Shown here: piece after piece, positions 16,601-26,347 of the stretch
How the letters are laid out: each line of letters starts with the position of its first letter
Position numbering within the stretch: position 1 is the first letter of the stretch
NCBI GenBank assembly: GCA_032681305.1
Contig: CP136340.1
Span: 1-64,000, forward strand
Direction: 5' to 3'
From: HIMB114 sp008638005
Lineage (GTDB): Bacteria > Pseudomonadota > Alphaproteobacteria > Pelagibacterales > Pelagibacteraceae
DNA length: 64,000 nt
Program-made: the position numbers and the translations under genes
The notes under the pieces: generated by a model
What the model was told of the DNA's origin: nothing
The model's database searches: none
The model's input: the letters and a program-made list of their open reading frames with translations, nothing else

Positions 16601-17113
16601 ATGAATAGAACTGAAAAAACTTCTTATATCAGCTCTTTGAAGAAAGATCTTGAAAACAATAATGCTATGATGGTTTATCATTATGAAGGATTAAATGTAA
16701 CCCAGCTTGATGAATTAAGAGATCAAATGAGACAAGCGGGAGCATTATTAAAAGTTACAAAAAATAGAATTACAAAATTAGCCTTAAAAGATACATCTTA
16801 TTCTGAGGCAGAAAATTTGTTTGTAGGTCCAACAGGAGTGGCGTTATCAAAGGATCCAATAACCTTAGCTAAGATTTTAGTTAAATTTCAAAAAACTAAT
16901 GAAAAATTAAAAATTGTTGGTGGAATAATGGATAGCAAGCTACTTGCACCAGCAGATGTTGCTCAAATTGCGACATTACCGACATTAGATGAGGCAAGAG
17001 CTAAAATCGTAGGTATTTTACAGGCACCTCAGCAAAAATTATTAAGTATTTTACTTGCGCCGGGACGAAAAATAGCTAATTTAGCGCACGCAAAAAGTTT
17101 GAAAAAAGATTAA
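16601..17113 (+). CDS. rplJ: 50S ribosomal protein L10
   Basis: L10 is the base of the L7/L12 stalk. The 170 residues show the N-terminal rRNA-binding domain (VYHYEGLNVTQLDELR, VTKNRI) and a C-terminal helix that binds L7/L12 dimers. It is encoded directly before rplL and coordinated with it. Confidence 0.97.
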   Translation: MNRTEKTSYISSLKKDLENNNAMMVYHYEGLNVTQLDELRDQMRQAGALLKVTKNRITKLALKDTSYSEAENLFVGPTGVALSKDPITLAKILVKFQKTNEKLKIVGGIMDSKLLAPADVAQIATLPTLDEARAKIVGILQAPQQKLLSILLAPGRKIANLAHAKSLKKD

Positions 17114-17130
17114 CCTCGAGGGATACAAAA

Positions 17131-17502
17131 ATGGCAGATTTAAATAAAATTGTTGATGAGCTTTCAACATTATCAGTAATGGAAGCAGCAGAGCTTTCAA
17201 AATTATTAGAAGAAAAATGGGGCGTAACAGCAGCAGCTCCAGTTGCAGCAGCAGCACCAGCAGCAGGTGGCGGTGAAGCAGCAGAAGAAAAAGATGATTT
17301 TTCAGTAGTATTAGCAGCAGCAGGCGATAACAAAATTGGAGTTATTAAAGAAGTAAGAGCTTTCACTGGACTTGGCTTGAAAGAGGCTAAGGATTTAGTT
17401 GAAGGTGCTCCAAAAGAGTTAAAAGCTGGTGTAAATAAAAAAGATGCTGAAGAAGTTAAGAAGAAGTTCGAAGCAGCCGGCGCAAAAATAGAATTAAAAT
17501 AA
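17131..17502 (+). CDS. rplL: 50S ribosomal protein L7/L12
   Basis: L7/L12 is the multicopy stalk protein that recruits translation GTPases. The 123 residues comprise the N-terminal dimerisation helices, an Ala-rich hinge (about 32-53) and the C-terminal domain with GLGLKEAKDLVEGAPK. A stable hairpin follows in the spacer to rpoB, which may set the ratio of r-protein to polymerase mRNA. Confidence 0.98.
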   Translation: MADLNKIVDELSTLSVMEAAELSKLLEEKWGVTAAAPVAAAAPAAGGGEAAEEKDDFSVVLAAAGDNKIGVIKEVRAFTGLGLKEAKDLVEGAPKELKAGVNKKDAEEVKKKFEAAGAKIELK

Positions 17503-17520
17503 TTAACTAGGAATTTTTTA

Positions 17521-17544
17521 CCTGATTAAATTTTTTTAATCAGG
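17521..17544 (+). promoter_or_regulatory. Hairpin in the rplL-rpoB spacer (attenuator or processing site)
   Basis: CCTGATTAAA (17521-17530) pairs perfectly with TTTAATCAGG (17535-17544) around a TTTT loop. No T-tract follows, so complete termination is unlikely. In E. coli this spacer holds an attenuator and an RNase III site that lower rpoBC expression relative to rplJL. This hairpin occupies the same place. Confidence 0.65.
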
Positions 17545-17554
17545 ACATTAATAT

Positions 17555-20500
17555 ATGGAATTATCATTTACTGATAAGAAAAAAATCAGAAAAAGTTTTG
17601 GTAAGCTCGAAAATATTGTCAAAATTCCAGACCTAATCGAAGTTCAAAAAAAATCATACGACAGTTTCTTACGTTTTAATGAGGATAACAAGTCTGGATT
17701 AGAAAAGGTTTTTAAGGAAGTTTTTCCAATAGAAGATTTTGCAGGTTTGGCTACCATTGAGTACGTTAGCTACAGATTTGAAAAAGAAAAATATGATGTT
17801 GAAGAGTGTAAGCAAAGAGGCTTAACTTATTCAGCTCCTCTAAAAGCAACACTAAGACTGGTTGCTTATGATGTAAACGAGGAAGAGCAAACAAAACAAA
17901 TTTTATCAGCAAAAGAACAAGAAGTTTATATGGGAGATCTTCCACTAATGACTCCTAGGGGTACTTTTGTGGTTAATGGTATTGAGCGTGTTTGTGTAAA
18001 CCAAATGCATAGAAGCCCAGGAATTTTCTTGGATCACGATAAAGGAAAAGGTCACTCAAGTGGAAAATTATTGTTTAATTGCAGAGTCATTCCTTACAGA
18101 GGTTCATGGTTAGACTTAGAGTATGATGTTAAAGATATTCTTTATTTTAGAATAGACAGAAAAAAGAAAATACCATCTACAACTTTATTAATGGCTCTTG
18201 GTTATTCAAGAGATGAATTGTTAAATTTATTTCATGAAAAAGTAAAATTTGATTTCGTAGATAAAGATAAACTTAAGACAAAATTTATTCCTCAAAGATA
18301 CAAAAATTATAAATTAAAAAATGATTTAATAAATGCCGATACAGATAAAAAAGTTTTAAAAGAAGGCACTAAAGTAAACATCCCTGTTGCTTTAAAATTA
18401 CAAAAAGAAGGATTGAAAAATATTTATGTAACCACAGAGGAAATAAGTGGTAGATACTTTGCCGATGATATTTTTAACGAAAAAACCGGAGAAGTTTACT
18501 TTGAATCTGGAGATGAGGTTTCACTAGAGAGTTTAGAAAAATTAAAAGCGTTAAATATCAAGTCATTTTATTTATCAGAAATTGATGGGTTAAATATTGG
18601 TTCATATTTAAGGAATACTTTGGTTGTAGATAAAAATAATTCTGAAGAAGAAGCGATCATGGATATTTACCGAATTTTAAGACCCGGTGAGCCTCCAACG
18701 TTAGAAACTTCAAAAAATTTATTCAACAATTTATTCTTTAATAACACTAGATATGATTTATCAGATGTTGGTCGTGTTAAGCTAAACTCTAGACTTAATC
18801 TTGATTGTGATCCTAAAATTACAGTTCTAAGAAAAGAAGATATCTTAAAAATAGTTGAAACCATGCTTAAACTTAAAGACGGTAAGGAAGATGTCGATGA
18901 TATTGACCACCTTGGAAACAGAAGAGTAAGATCTGTAGGTGAACTTGTAGAAAACCAGTTTAGAATTGGTCTTGTTAGAATGGAAAGAGCAATTAAAGAG
19001 AAGATGTCATCAGTTGAAATTGATACGGTGATGCCCCAAGATTTAATTAATTCAAAACCAATTGCTGCATCTTTGAAAGAGTTTTTTGGAACTTCTCAGC
19101 TTTCACAATTTATGGATCAAACAAATCCATTGTCAGAAATTACACATAAGAGAAGAGTTTCGGCTTTAGGACCTGGCGGGTTAACAAGGGAGCGAGCTGG
19201 CTTTGAGGTGCGAGATGTTCACCCGACACATTATGGAAGAATCTGTCCAATTGAAACACCGGAAGGACCAAACATTGGTTTAATTAACAGTTTAGCTACA
19301 TATTCAAGAGTTAACCGTTATGGTTTTATTGAAAGTCCTTACCGATCTGTAAAAAATGGAAAAGTTACAAAAGAAATTCATTACCTTTCAGCAATGGAAG
19401 AAGGTAGATATACAATTGCCCAAGCAAACTCTCCTTTAAATAATGACGGTTCTTTTAAAGACGAATTAGTATCTTGTAGAAGAAACTTAGGTTTTGAATT
19501 AGCAAAACCTGAAAATATTAATTTTATGGACGTATCACCAAAGCAGGTGGTTTCTGTTGCTTCAGCATTAATTCCGTTTTTAGAAAATGATGATGCGAAC
19601 AGAGCCCTGATGGGATCAAACATGATGAGACAAGCAGTTCCTTTGATTAAAAACGAGTCTCCATTAGTTGGAACGGGAATTGAAAAAGATGTTGCCTTAG
19701 ACTCAGGCGCAACCATCATTGCAAAAAGAGATGGTGTGGTAGAAAAAATTGACGGAAAAAGAATTGTTGTTAAAGCAACTTCAGAAAAAGATTTAACAAA
19801 ATCAGGTGTAGATATTTATAACTTATTAAAATTTCAAAGATCAAATCAAAATACCTGTATCAATCAAAGACCTTTGGTTAAGGTAGGTGACGTTATTAAA
19901 AAAGGTGATGTGATAGCGGACGGACCTTCTACTCAGCTTGGTGAATTAGCATTAGGTAAAAATGTGACCGTAGCATTCATGCCGTGGCTTGGTTATAATT
20001 TTGAAGATTCTATTTTAATTTCTGAAAGATGTGTTTCTGACGATGTCTTTACTTCAATTCATATTGAAGAGTATGAGGTTATGGCAAGAGATACTAAGCT
20101 TGGTCCAGAAGAAATAACTAGAGATATTCCTAATACAAGTGAAGAGGCCTTGAGAAACTTGGATGAGTCTGGAATTACTTATGTTGGAGCAGAGGTAAAA
20201 CCTGGCGATATTTTAGTTGGAAAATTAACTCCAAAAGGTGATACTAAAGTGTCTTCTGAAGAAAAGCTTTTAAGATCAATCTTTGGTGAAAAAGCAACGG
20301 ATGTAAGAGACACTTCTTTAAAAATGCCTTCAGGAACGGGTGGAACGGTTGTTGAAGTAAGAGTATTTAATAGACATGGTATTGAAAAAGACGAAAGAGC
20401 TTTATCAATTGAAAAATCTGAAATTGAAGCTGTTATGTCAGATAAACAAGCGGAAGAAAGTATTTTAGAGCTTAATATTAAAATTAGAGCTCAACAAATT

Positions 20501-21631
20501 TTATCAAAAACAAGTTTATCTGAAGATTATAAATCTTTTACCAAAGGTTCAAAATTAAGTGATGACGATATTAAATCTTTATCTTTAAATGAAATTTTTA
20601 AATTAAAAATTGATAATAACCAATCATCAGAAGATTTATCTTCATTAAAAGAACAGTTTAACGAAGCAAGAAAAGATATTCAAACAAGATTTGAAGACAA
20701 AGTAGATAAAATTGAAAGAGGAGATGAGCTTCTTCCAGGTGTGATGAAAATGGTGAAAGTTTTTGTAGCAATGAAAAGAAAACTTCAACCAGGAGACAAG
20801 ATGGCTGGAAGACATGGTAACAAAGGGGTAATTAGTAGAATTGTTCCAGTTGAAGACATGCCTTACATGGCAAACGGTAAACCGGTTGATATTTGTCTTA
20901 ATCCTTTAGGGGTTCCTAGTCGTATGAATGTGGGCCAAATATTAGAAACACACCTTGGTTGGGCGTGTTCAGAATTAGGCGAAAAAGTCAATAAATTATA
21001 CAGTGAATATAAGTTAAAACAAAAAACGGTTGAGCAAACAAAAGATGCTTTAGGAAAAATTTATAATAACCAAGAAATTGAAAAAGAAATTAAAAAATTA
21101 AAAGAAGATGAAACTAAAGATTTACTTGTTAATCTAACAAGCGGTGTACCTATTGCAACTCCAGTTTTCGATGGAGCAAGCGTTGAAGATGTGACTTCAA
21201 TGTTAAAATTTGCAGATCTTCCTGAGAGCGGACAAACAACATTGTATGACGGCAGGACAGGTGAAAAGTTTGATAGAGAAGTCACTGTAGGAATTATTTA
21301 TATGCTTAAACTATATCACATGGTTGATGATAAAATTCACGCTAGGTCAACTGGTCCATACAGTTTAGTTACTCAACAACCCTTAGGAGGAAAAGCTCAG
21401 TTTGGTGGTCAAAGATTTGGTGAAATGGAAGTTTGGGCACTGGAAGCTTATGGAGCGGCTTATACTTTGCAAGAAATTTTAACTGTAAAATCAGATGACG
21501 TAGCTGGACGAACTAAAGTTTATGAAACAATTGTTAAAGGTGACGATGATTTTGAATCTGGTATTCCAGAATCGTTTAACGTTTTAGTTAAAGAGATAAG
21601 ATCATTGGCATTAAACCTGGAGTTAAATTAA
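17555..21631 (+). CDS. rpoB: RNA polymerase beta subunit
   Basis: This is the 1358-residue catalytic subunit that pairs with beta-prime. The rifampicin-binding cluster FFGTSQLSQFMDQ...THKRRVSALGPGG is wild-type-like, with Asp, His and Ser at the classical resistance positions, so sensitivity is expected. The EGPNIGLINSL, GDKMAGRHGNKGV and C-terminal AYGAAYTLQE blocks are present. Its stop codon overlaps the rpoC start by 1 nt. Confidence 0.99.
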   Translation: MELSFTDKKKIRKSFGKLENIVKIPDLIEVQKKSYDSFLRFNEDNKSGLEKVFKEVFPIEDFAGLATIEYVSYRFEKEKYDVEECKQRGLTYSAPLKATLRLVAYDVNEEEQTKQILSAKEQEVYMGDLPLMTPRGTFVVNGIERVCVNQMHRSPGIFLDHDKGKGHSSGKLLFNCRVIPYRGSWLDLEYDVKDILYFRIDRKKKIPSTTLLMALGYSRDELLNLFHEKVKFDFVDKDKLKTKFIPQRYKNYKLKNDLINADTDKKVLKEGTKVNIPVALKLQKEGLKNIYVTTEEISGRYFADDIFNEKTGEVYFESGDEVSLESLEKLKALNIKSFYLSEIDGLNIGSYLRNTLVVDKNNSEEEAIMDIYRILRPGEPPTLETSKNLFNNLFFNNTRYDLSDVGRVKLNSRLNLDCDPKITVLRKEDILKIVETMLKLKDGKEDVDDIDHLGNRRVRSVGELVENQFRIGLVRMERAIKEKMSSVEIDTVMPQDLINSKPIAASLKEFFGTSQLSQFMDQTNPLSEITHKRRVSALGPGGLTRERAGFEVRDVHPTHYGRICPIETPEGPNIGLINSLATYSRVNRYGFIESPYRSVKNGKVTKEIHYLSAMEEGRYTIAQANSPLNNDGSFKDELVSCRRNLGFELAKPENINFMDVSPKQVVSVASALIPFLENDDANRALMGSNMMRQAVPLIKNESPLVGTGIEKDVALDSGATIIAKRDGVVEKIDGKRIVVKATSEKDLTKSGVDIYNLLKFQRSNQNTCINQRPLVKVGDVIKKGDVIADGPSTQLGELALGKNVTVAFMPWLGYNFEDSILISERCVSDDVFTSIHIEEYEVMARDTKLGPEEITRDIPNTSEEALRNLDESGITYVGAEVKPGDILVGKLTPKGDTKVSSEEKLLRSIFGEKATDVRDTSLKMPSGTGGTVVEVRVFNRHGIEKDERALSIEKSEIEAVMSDKQAEESILELNIKIRAQQILSKTSLSEDYKSFTKGSKLSDDDIKSLSLNEIFKLKIDNNQSSEDLSSLKEQFNEARKDIQTRFEDKVDKIERGDELLPGVMKMVKVFVAMKRKLQPGDKMAGRHGNKGVISRIVPVEDMPYMANGKPVDICLNPLGVPSRMNVGQILETHLGWACSELGEKVNKLYSEYKLKQKTVEQTKDALGKIYNNQEIEKEIKKLKEDETKDLLVNLTSGVPIATPVFDGASVEDVTSMLKFADLPESGQTTLYDGRTGEKFDREVTVGIIYMLKLYHMVDDKIHARSTGPYSLVTQQPLGGKAQFGGQRFGEMEVWALEAYGAAYTLQEILTVKSDDVAGRTKVYETIVKGDDDFESGIPESFNVLVKEIRSLALNLELN

Positions 21632-24600
21632 TGAGTAAAGAATTAACAAATTTATTTTCTAAAAAAGTTAACAAGCAAGACTTTTCAAAAATTAAAATAT
21701 CTTTGGCTAGTCCAGAAAAAATAAGATCATGGTCTTTTGGTGAAATTAAAAAGCCTGAAACTATTAATTACAGAACTTTTAAACCAGAAAAAGATGGACT
21801 TTTTTGTGCAAGAATTTTTGGTCCTGTAAAAGATTACGAATGTCTATGTGGAAAATACAAAGGAATGAAGTTTAGAGGAATTATATGTGAAAAATGTGGA
21901 ACAGAAATTACAAAATCGAATGTAAGAAGAGAAAGAATGGGGCATATCGAGTTAGCAACGCCTGTATCTCATATATGGTTTTTAAAATCTCTACCTAGTC
22001 GAATTGCGTTAGCTTTAGACCTTAAATTAAAAGACTTAGAAAAAGTTTTATACTATGAAAACTTTATTGTTGTTGAGCCAGGTTTAACTGATCTGCAAAA
22101 AAATCAAATTATCTCAGAGGAAGAGTTTTTAAAAAAACAAGATGAACATGGCGAAGACCAGTTTTCAGCTGGAATAGGCGCTGCAGCTATTAGAGAGTGT
22201 TTAGCGGGTATAGATGTTGCAGCTGAAGTGGAAAAATTAAGAGAAGATATAAAAACTATTAATTCTAAAGTTATTTTAGAAAAAACAATTAAAAGATTAA
22301 AATTATTAGAATCTTTTTTAGGTTCAGGAAATAAGCCTGAATGGATGGTTTTGACAACTTTACCAGTAATCCCTCCAGAACTAAGACCTTTAGTTCCACT
22401 GGATGGAGGTAGGTTTGCCACTTCAGATTTAAACGATCTTTATAGAAGAGTTATAAATAGAAATAATAGATTAGGTCGATTAATGGACCTTAGAGCTCCT
22501 GACATTATTGTAAGAAATGAGAAAAGGATGCTGCAAGAGTCTGTTGATGCGCTTTTTGATAATGGAAGAAGAGGAAGAGTTATAACCGGTACAGGTAAAC
22601 GACCACTAAAATCTCTTGCTGAAATGTTAAAAGGTAAGCAAGGAAGATTCAGACAGAATCTTTTAGGAAAACGTGTTGACTACTCTGGAAGATCAGTAAT
22701 TGTTGCTGGACCAGAGCTAAAATTACATCAATGTGGTTTACCTAAAAAAATGGCTTTAGAATTATTTAAACCATTTGTTTATGCAAGGTTAGATAAACTT
22801 GGTTATGCAACAACTATCAAGCAAGCAAAAAAAATTGTTGAAAAAGAAAAACAAGAAGTTTGGGATATTTTAGACCATGTCATTAGACAGCACCCAGTTT
22901 TATTGAACAGGGCTCCAACACTTCACAGATTAGGGGTTCAAGCTTTTGAACCTATTTTAACTGAAGGAAAAGCAATCCAGTTACATCCATTAGTTTGCGC
23001 TGCATTTAACGCTGACTTTGATGGTGACCAAATGGCGGTTCACGTTCCTTTGAGTATAGAGGCTCAACTAGAAGCAAGAGTTCTAATGATGTCTACGAAT
23101 AATATTTTACACCCAGCAAATGGAAAACCAATTATCGTACCATCACAAGATATGGTACTAGGTATTTATTATCTGTCTCAAGAACCTTTAAATGCAAAAG
23201 ATGATAAGCCACAAGGCTATTTTTTAAATACTTACCAAATTACTTTAGCATTAGAGTCTGGAGACATTAATATTCACTCTAAAATTATCTCTAGATTTGA
23301 GACAAAAGATGAAAATGGAAAGCAAAAATTTGTAAAATACACAAGTACAGCTGGTAGATTTTTATTAGCAAATGTGCTTCCAAAAAACAAAAGTATTAAA
23401 TTTGATCTAGTCAACAGAGTATTATCTAAAAAACAAATATCCGAAGTTATTGATGTCGTGTTTAGATTCTGCGGTCAAAAAGAAACTGTAATTTTCTGTG
23501 ACAGAATTATGAGCTTAGGTTTTAAAAACGCATTTAAAGCTGGAATTTCATTTGGAAAAGATGATTTGATTATACCTGAAAGTAAAGTGAAAATTATTTC
23601 TGATGCTAAAAAAATGGTCGAAGAATATGAAAATCAATACTCGGAAGGTTTAATTACGAGAGGTGAGAAATATAACAAAGTAATAGACCAATGGTCTAAA
23701 TGTACTGATAAAATTGCATCCGAAATGATGCAAATTATTTCAAGTCCACAGCATGATAAGGACGGTAGAGTTAAATCTAATTCAGTGTTTATGATGGCAG
23801 ATTCTGGAGCAAGAGGTTCACCAGCTCAGATGAAACAGTTAGCTGGTATGAGGGGACTAATGGCTAAACCATCTGGAGAAATTATTGAAACACCAATTAT
23901 TTCAAATTTTAAAGAAGGTTTAACAATTTTAGAGTACTTTACATCTACTCACGGTGCTAGAAAAGGACTTGCTGATACTGCGCTTAAAACTGCAAACTCT
24001 GGTTACTTAACAAGAAGACTGTGTGATGTTTCCCAAGATGTAATTATTACTCAAAAAGATTGTGGTTCTAAAAAATCTGTAATTATTTCTGAGATCATTG
24101 AAGGTGGTAATGTTGTAGTAAGTTTATCAGAACGGGCATTAGGTCGAAATGCAGCTGAAGATATTAAGAATGCTTTAACCGGTGAAGTTATCGTTAAGAA
24201 AAATCAAATGATTGATGAGTTTAAGTGTGAAGAAATAGAAGCTGCAGGTGTAAAAACTTGTAAGGTTTATTCTGTAATGACCTGCGAAAGCGACCAAGGT
24301 GTTTGTTCTAAGTGTTATGGAAGAGATTTAGCCAGAGGTATTCCAGTATCGATTGGTGAGTGTGTGGGTATGATTGCCGCTCAATCAATTGGAGAGCCTG
24401 GAACTCAGTTAACAATGAGAACGTTCCACGTTGGGGGTACCGCTCAAATTAAAGATGACTCTTCAATATCAGCACCAGATAGCGGTGTATTAAAAATTTC
24501 GAATAAAAATTTAGTAGAAGATTCTAGTAAAAACCTAATCATCATGGGAAGAAATATAGAGCTAACATTAGAAAAAGATAATGTTGTGTTTGCTTCATTC

Positions 24601-25809
24601 AAAGTTCCTTATGGATCTAAACTTTATGTTAAACCAGATGAACAAGTTAAGAAGGGACAAAAAATTTGTGACTGGGATCCTTACACGGTACCTGTGATTG
24701 CTGAAACATCAGGAATTGCCAATTATGTTGATTTAGTGGATGGAGTTTCGGTTGCTGATAAAACAGATGAAGCAACAGGAATTTCTTCAAAAATAGTTCT
24801 TGATTGGAGATCGCAATCTAAAAATTTAGATTTAAAACCAAGAGTAACTTTAAGAGACAGTAAAGATAAAGTAGTTCTTAAAGCTGATGGTAATGAAGCA
24901 AGATATTATCTATCTCCAGAAACAATTTTATCTATAGCCGATGGCGATAAGGTAAATGCAGGAGATGTTTTGGCGAGATTGCCTAAAGCAACTTCTAAAA
25001 CTAAAGATATTACCGGTGGATTACCGAGAGTTGCTGAACTTTTTGAAGCAAGAAAACCAAAAGATGGAGCAATTATTGCTGAAAATGATGGTGAAATTAT
25101 TTTTGGAAAAGAAATTAGAGGAAAACAAAAAATTACAATTAAAGGAAAAGACGGAACTGAAACAAATTATTTAATACCAAAGGGTAAACAGATTAATTAC
25201 AATCCAGGTGAAAAAATTTCTAAGGGAGAGTATTTATTAGATGGAAGCCCGGCTCCTCATGATATTCTTAGAATTTTAGGTATTGAAGCTTTAACAGATT
25301 ATTTTGTAAATGAAGTTCAAGATGTTTACAGATTACAAGGTGTTGTGATCAATGATAAACACATCGAAGTTATTTTAAGACAAATGTTAAGAAAACTAGA
25401 GGTTAAAGACCCTGGTGAAAGCAGTTTCTTGGCAGGTGAGGTTATGGATAAAATTGATGCAAAACATTTGAATGCAAAATTAAAAGAAGAAGGAAAGAAA
25501 CAAATTGAATTTGAACCGGTAATGTTAGGAATTACAAAAGCATCATTACAAACTAAATCGTTTATTTCTGCTGCATCATTCCAAGAGACTACTAGAGTTT
25601 TAACTGACGCTTCTATTAAAGGTAAGTCTGATGATTTAATGGGTCTAAAGGAAAATGTTATCGTCGGAAGATTAATTCCAGCTGGAAGTGGTCAAAGTAG
25701 GCAGAAATATAACAGAATTGCCAAAGAAAAAGACCTTGAGTTACAAAATAGAATGGCTAGCGAAGCTATTAGTGCAGAGACCGAAGAACAAGTCACAGAA
25801 GCCCAATAA
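21631..25809 (+). CDS. rpoC: RNA polymerase beta-prime subunit
   Basis: The 1392-residue beta-prime subunit holds the active-site magnesium in NADFDGDQMAVH. The N-terminal zinc finger has CLCGKYKGMKFRGIICEKCG. The bridge helix and trigger loop region follows, with GARGSPAQMKQLAGMRGLM and MTMRTFHVGG-type blocks, and the second zinc site has CYGRDLARG. The C-terminus ends in a short acidic tail. A 166-bp non-coding gap follows, the longest within the tuf-rplQ cluster. Confidence 0.99.
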   Translation: MSKELTNLFSKKVNKQDFSKIKISLASPEKIRSWSFGEIKKPETINYRTFKPEKDGLFCARIFGPVKDYECLCGKYKGMKFRGIICEKCGTEITKSNVRRERMGHIELATPVSHIWFLKSLPSRIALALDLKLKDLEKVLYYENFIVVEPGLTDLQKNQIISEEEFLKKQDEHGEDQFSAGIGAAAIRECLAGIDVAAEVEKLREDIKTINSKVILEKTIKRLKLLESFLGSGNKPEWMVLTTLPVIPPELRPLVPLDGGRFATSDLNDLYRRVINRNNRLGRLMDLRAPDIIVRNEKRMLQESVDALFDNGRRGRVITGTGKRPLKSLAEMLKGKQGRFRQNLLGKRVDYSGRSVIVAGPELKLHQCGLPKKMALELFKPFVYARLDKLGYATTIKQAKKIVEKEKQEVWDILDHVIRQHPVLLNRAPTLHRLGVQAFEPILTEGKAIQLHPLVCAAFNADFDGDQMAVHVPLSIEAQLEARVLMMSTNNILHPANGKPIIVPSQDMVLGIYYLSQEPLNAKDDKPQGYFLNTYQITLALESGDINIHSKIISRFETKDENGKQKFVKYTSTAGRFLLANVLPKNKSIKFDLVNRVLSKKQISEVIDVVFRFCGQKETVIFCDRIMSLGFKNAFKAGISFGKDDLIIPESKVKIISDAKKMVEEYENQYSEGLITRGEKYNKVIDQWSKCTDKIASEMMQIISSPQHDKDGRVKSNSVFMMADSGARGSPAQMKQLAGMRGLMAKPSGEIIETPIISNFKEGLTILEYFTSTHGARKGLADTALKTANSGYLTRRLCDVSQDVIITQKDCGSKKSVIISEIIEGGNVVVSLSERALGRNAAEDIKNALTGEVIVKKNQMIDEFKCEEIEAAGVKTCKVYSVMTCESDQGVCSKCYGRDLARGIPVSIGECVGMIAAQSIGEPGTQLTMRTFHVGGTAQIKDDSSISAPDSGVLKISNKNLVEDSSKNLIIMGRNIELTLEKDNVVFASFKVPYGSKLYVKPDEQVKKGQKICDWDPYTVPVIAETSGIANYVDLVDGVSVADKTDEATGISSKIVLDWRSQSKNLDLKPRVTLRDSKDKVVLKADGNEARYYLSPETILSIADGDKVNAGDVLARLPKATSKTKDITGGLPRVAELFEARKPKDGAIIAENDGEIIFGKEIRGKQKITIKGKDGTETNYLIPKGKQINYNPGEKISKGEYLLDGSPAPHDILRILGIEALTDYFVNEVQDVYRLQGVVINDKHIEVILRQMLRKLEVKDPGESSFLAGEVMDKIDAKHLNAKLKEEGKKQIEFEPVMLGITKASLQTKSFISAASFQETTRVLTDASIKGKSDDLMGLKENVIVGRLIPAGSGQSRQKYNRIAKEKDLELQNRMASEAISAETEEQVTEAQ

Positions 25810-25813
25810 TCCA

Positions 25814-25834
25814 AGTTTTTTTGAAATAAAAACT
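25814..25834 (+). terminator. Weak hairpin just after rpoC
   Basis: AGTTTTT (25814-25820) pairs with AAAAACT (25828-25834) around a 7-nt loop. No T-tract follows and the stem is AT-rich. It could be an mRNA 3'-end or processing element for rpoC. It is weak evidence on its own. Confidence 0.3.
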
Positions 25835-25856
25835 CATTAAAATGTTCAACCAGATG

Positions 25857-25884
25857 TTGACGTTGCTCAAATAATCAGTATTAA
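25857..25884 (+). promoter_or_regulatory. Candidate promoter for the rpsL-rpsG-fusA operon
   Basis: TTGACG (25857-25862) and TATTAA (25879-25884) are separated by 16 bp, a good sigma-70-type match. Transcription would start near 25891, at the foot of the leader stem described in the next entry. This would make rpsL the head of a new transcription unit after rpoC. Confidence 0.55.
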
Positions 25885-25890
25885 TAGCGC

Positions 25891-25966
25891 ACTTTTTAAG
25901 GTAGCACGTAAAGCAACGTTGGCTTTAAACTACTACCAACTGCTTACCTAATTGTTCCTTAAAAAG
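25891..25966 (+). ncRNA. Candidate structured 5' leader of rpsL
   Basis: A terminal stem CTTTTTAAGG (25892-25901) pairs perfectly with CCTTAAAAAG (25957-25966). Inside it AAGCA-GTTGG (25911-25922, with a 2-nt AC bulge) pairs with CCAAC-TGCTT (25936-25945). Alternative pairings exist, AAAGC/GCTTT (25910-25914 with 25922-25926) inside GGTAG/CTACC, which would exclude these. The 3' strand of the terminal stem ends 9 nt before the rpsL ATG, where a ribosome would bind, and no clear AGGAG is present. This resembles an autoregulatory r-protein leader, but I do not recognise a named family. Confidence 0.5.
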
Positions 25967-25975
25967 ATTATTATT

Positions 25976-26347
25976 ATGCCAACTATAAATCAGTTGTTGA
26001 AAAAAAAACGTGTGAAACAAATAATCAGGAATAAAGTTCCTGCACTAGAAGCTTGCGCGTTAAAAAGAGGCGTATGCACAAGAGTTTATACAACAACTCC
26101 AAAAAAACCGAATTCAGCATTAAGAAAAGTTGCAAGAGTAAGATTATCAAATGGATTTGAAGTCACAGCATACATTCCAGGTGAAGGACATAATTTGCAA
26201 GAACACTCTGTTGTTATGATTAGAGGTGGAAGGGTAAAAGATTTACCAGGTGTACGATATCATATCGTTCGAGGATTATTAGATACTCAAGGTGTTGCAA
26301 ATAGAAAGCAACAAAGATCTAAGTATGGAGCAAAGAGGCCTAAATAA
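25976..26347 (+). CDS. rpsL: 30S ribosomal protein S12
   Basis: S12 guards decoding accuracy in the 30S A site. The 123 residues contain TTTPKKPNSALRKVA, with the lysine at the classical streptomycin position 43, and GRVKDLPGVRYHIVRG, so it looks streptomycin-sensitive. The frame is open eight codons upstream, but the ATG at 25976 starts the conserved MPTINQLL. It overlaps rpsG by 1 nt. Confidence 0.98.
   Translation: MPTINQLLKKKRVKQIIRNKVPALEACALKRGVCTRVYTTTPKKPNSALRKVARVRLSNGFEVTAYIPGEGHNLQEHSVVMIRGGRVKDLPGVRYHIVRGLLDTQGVANRKQQRSKYGAKRPK

Noticed and set aside
25859..25919. ACGTTGCT/AGCAACGT inverted repeat in the rpoC-rpsL gap
   Set aside because: The left arm overlaps the proposed -35 box and would not be in the rpsL transcript if that promoter is used; the downstream stem is a better-supported structure, though a read-through transcript from rpoC could form this one.
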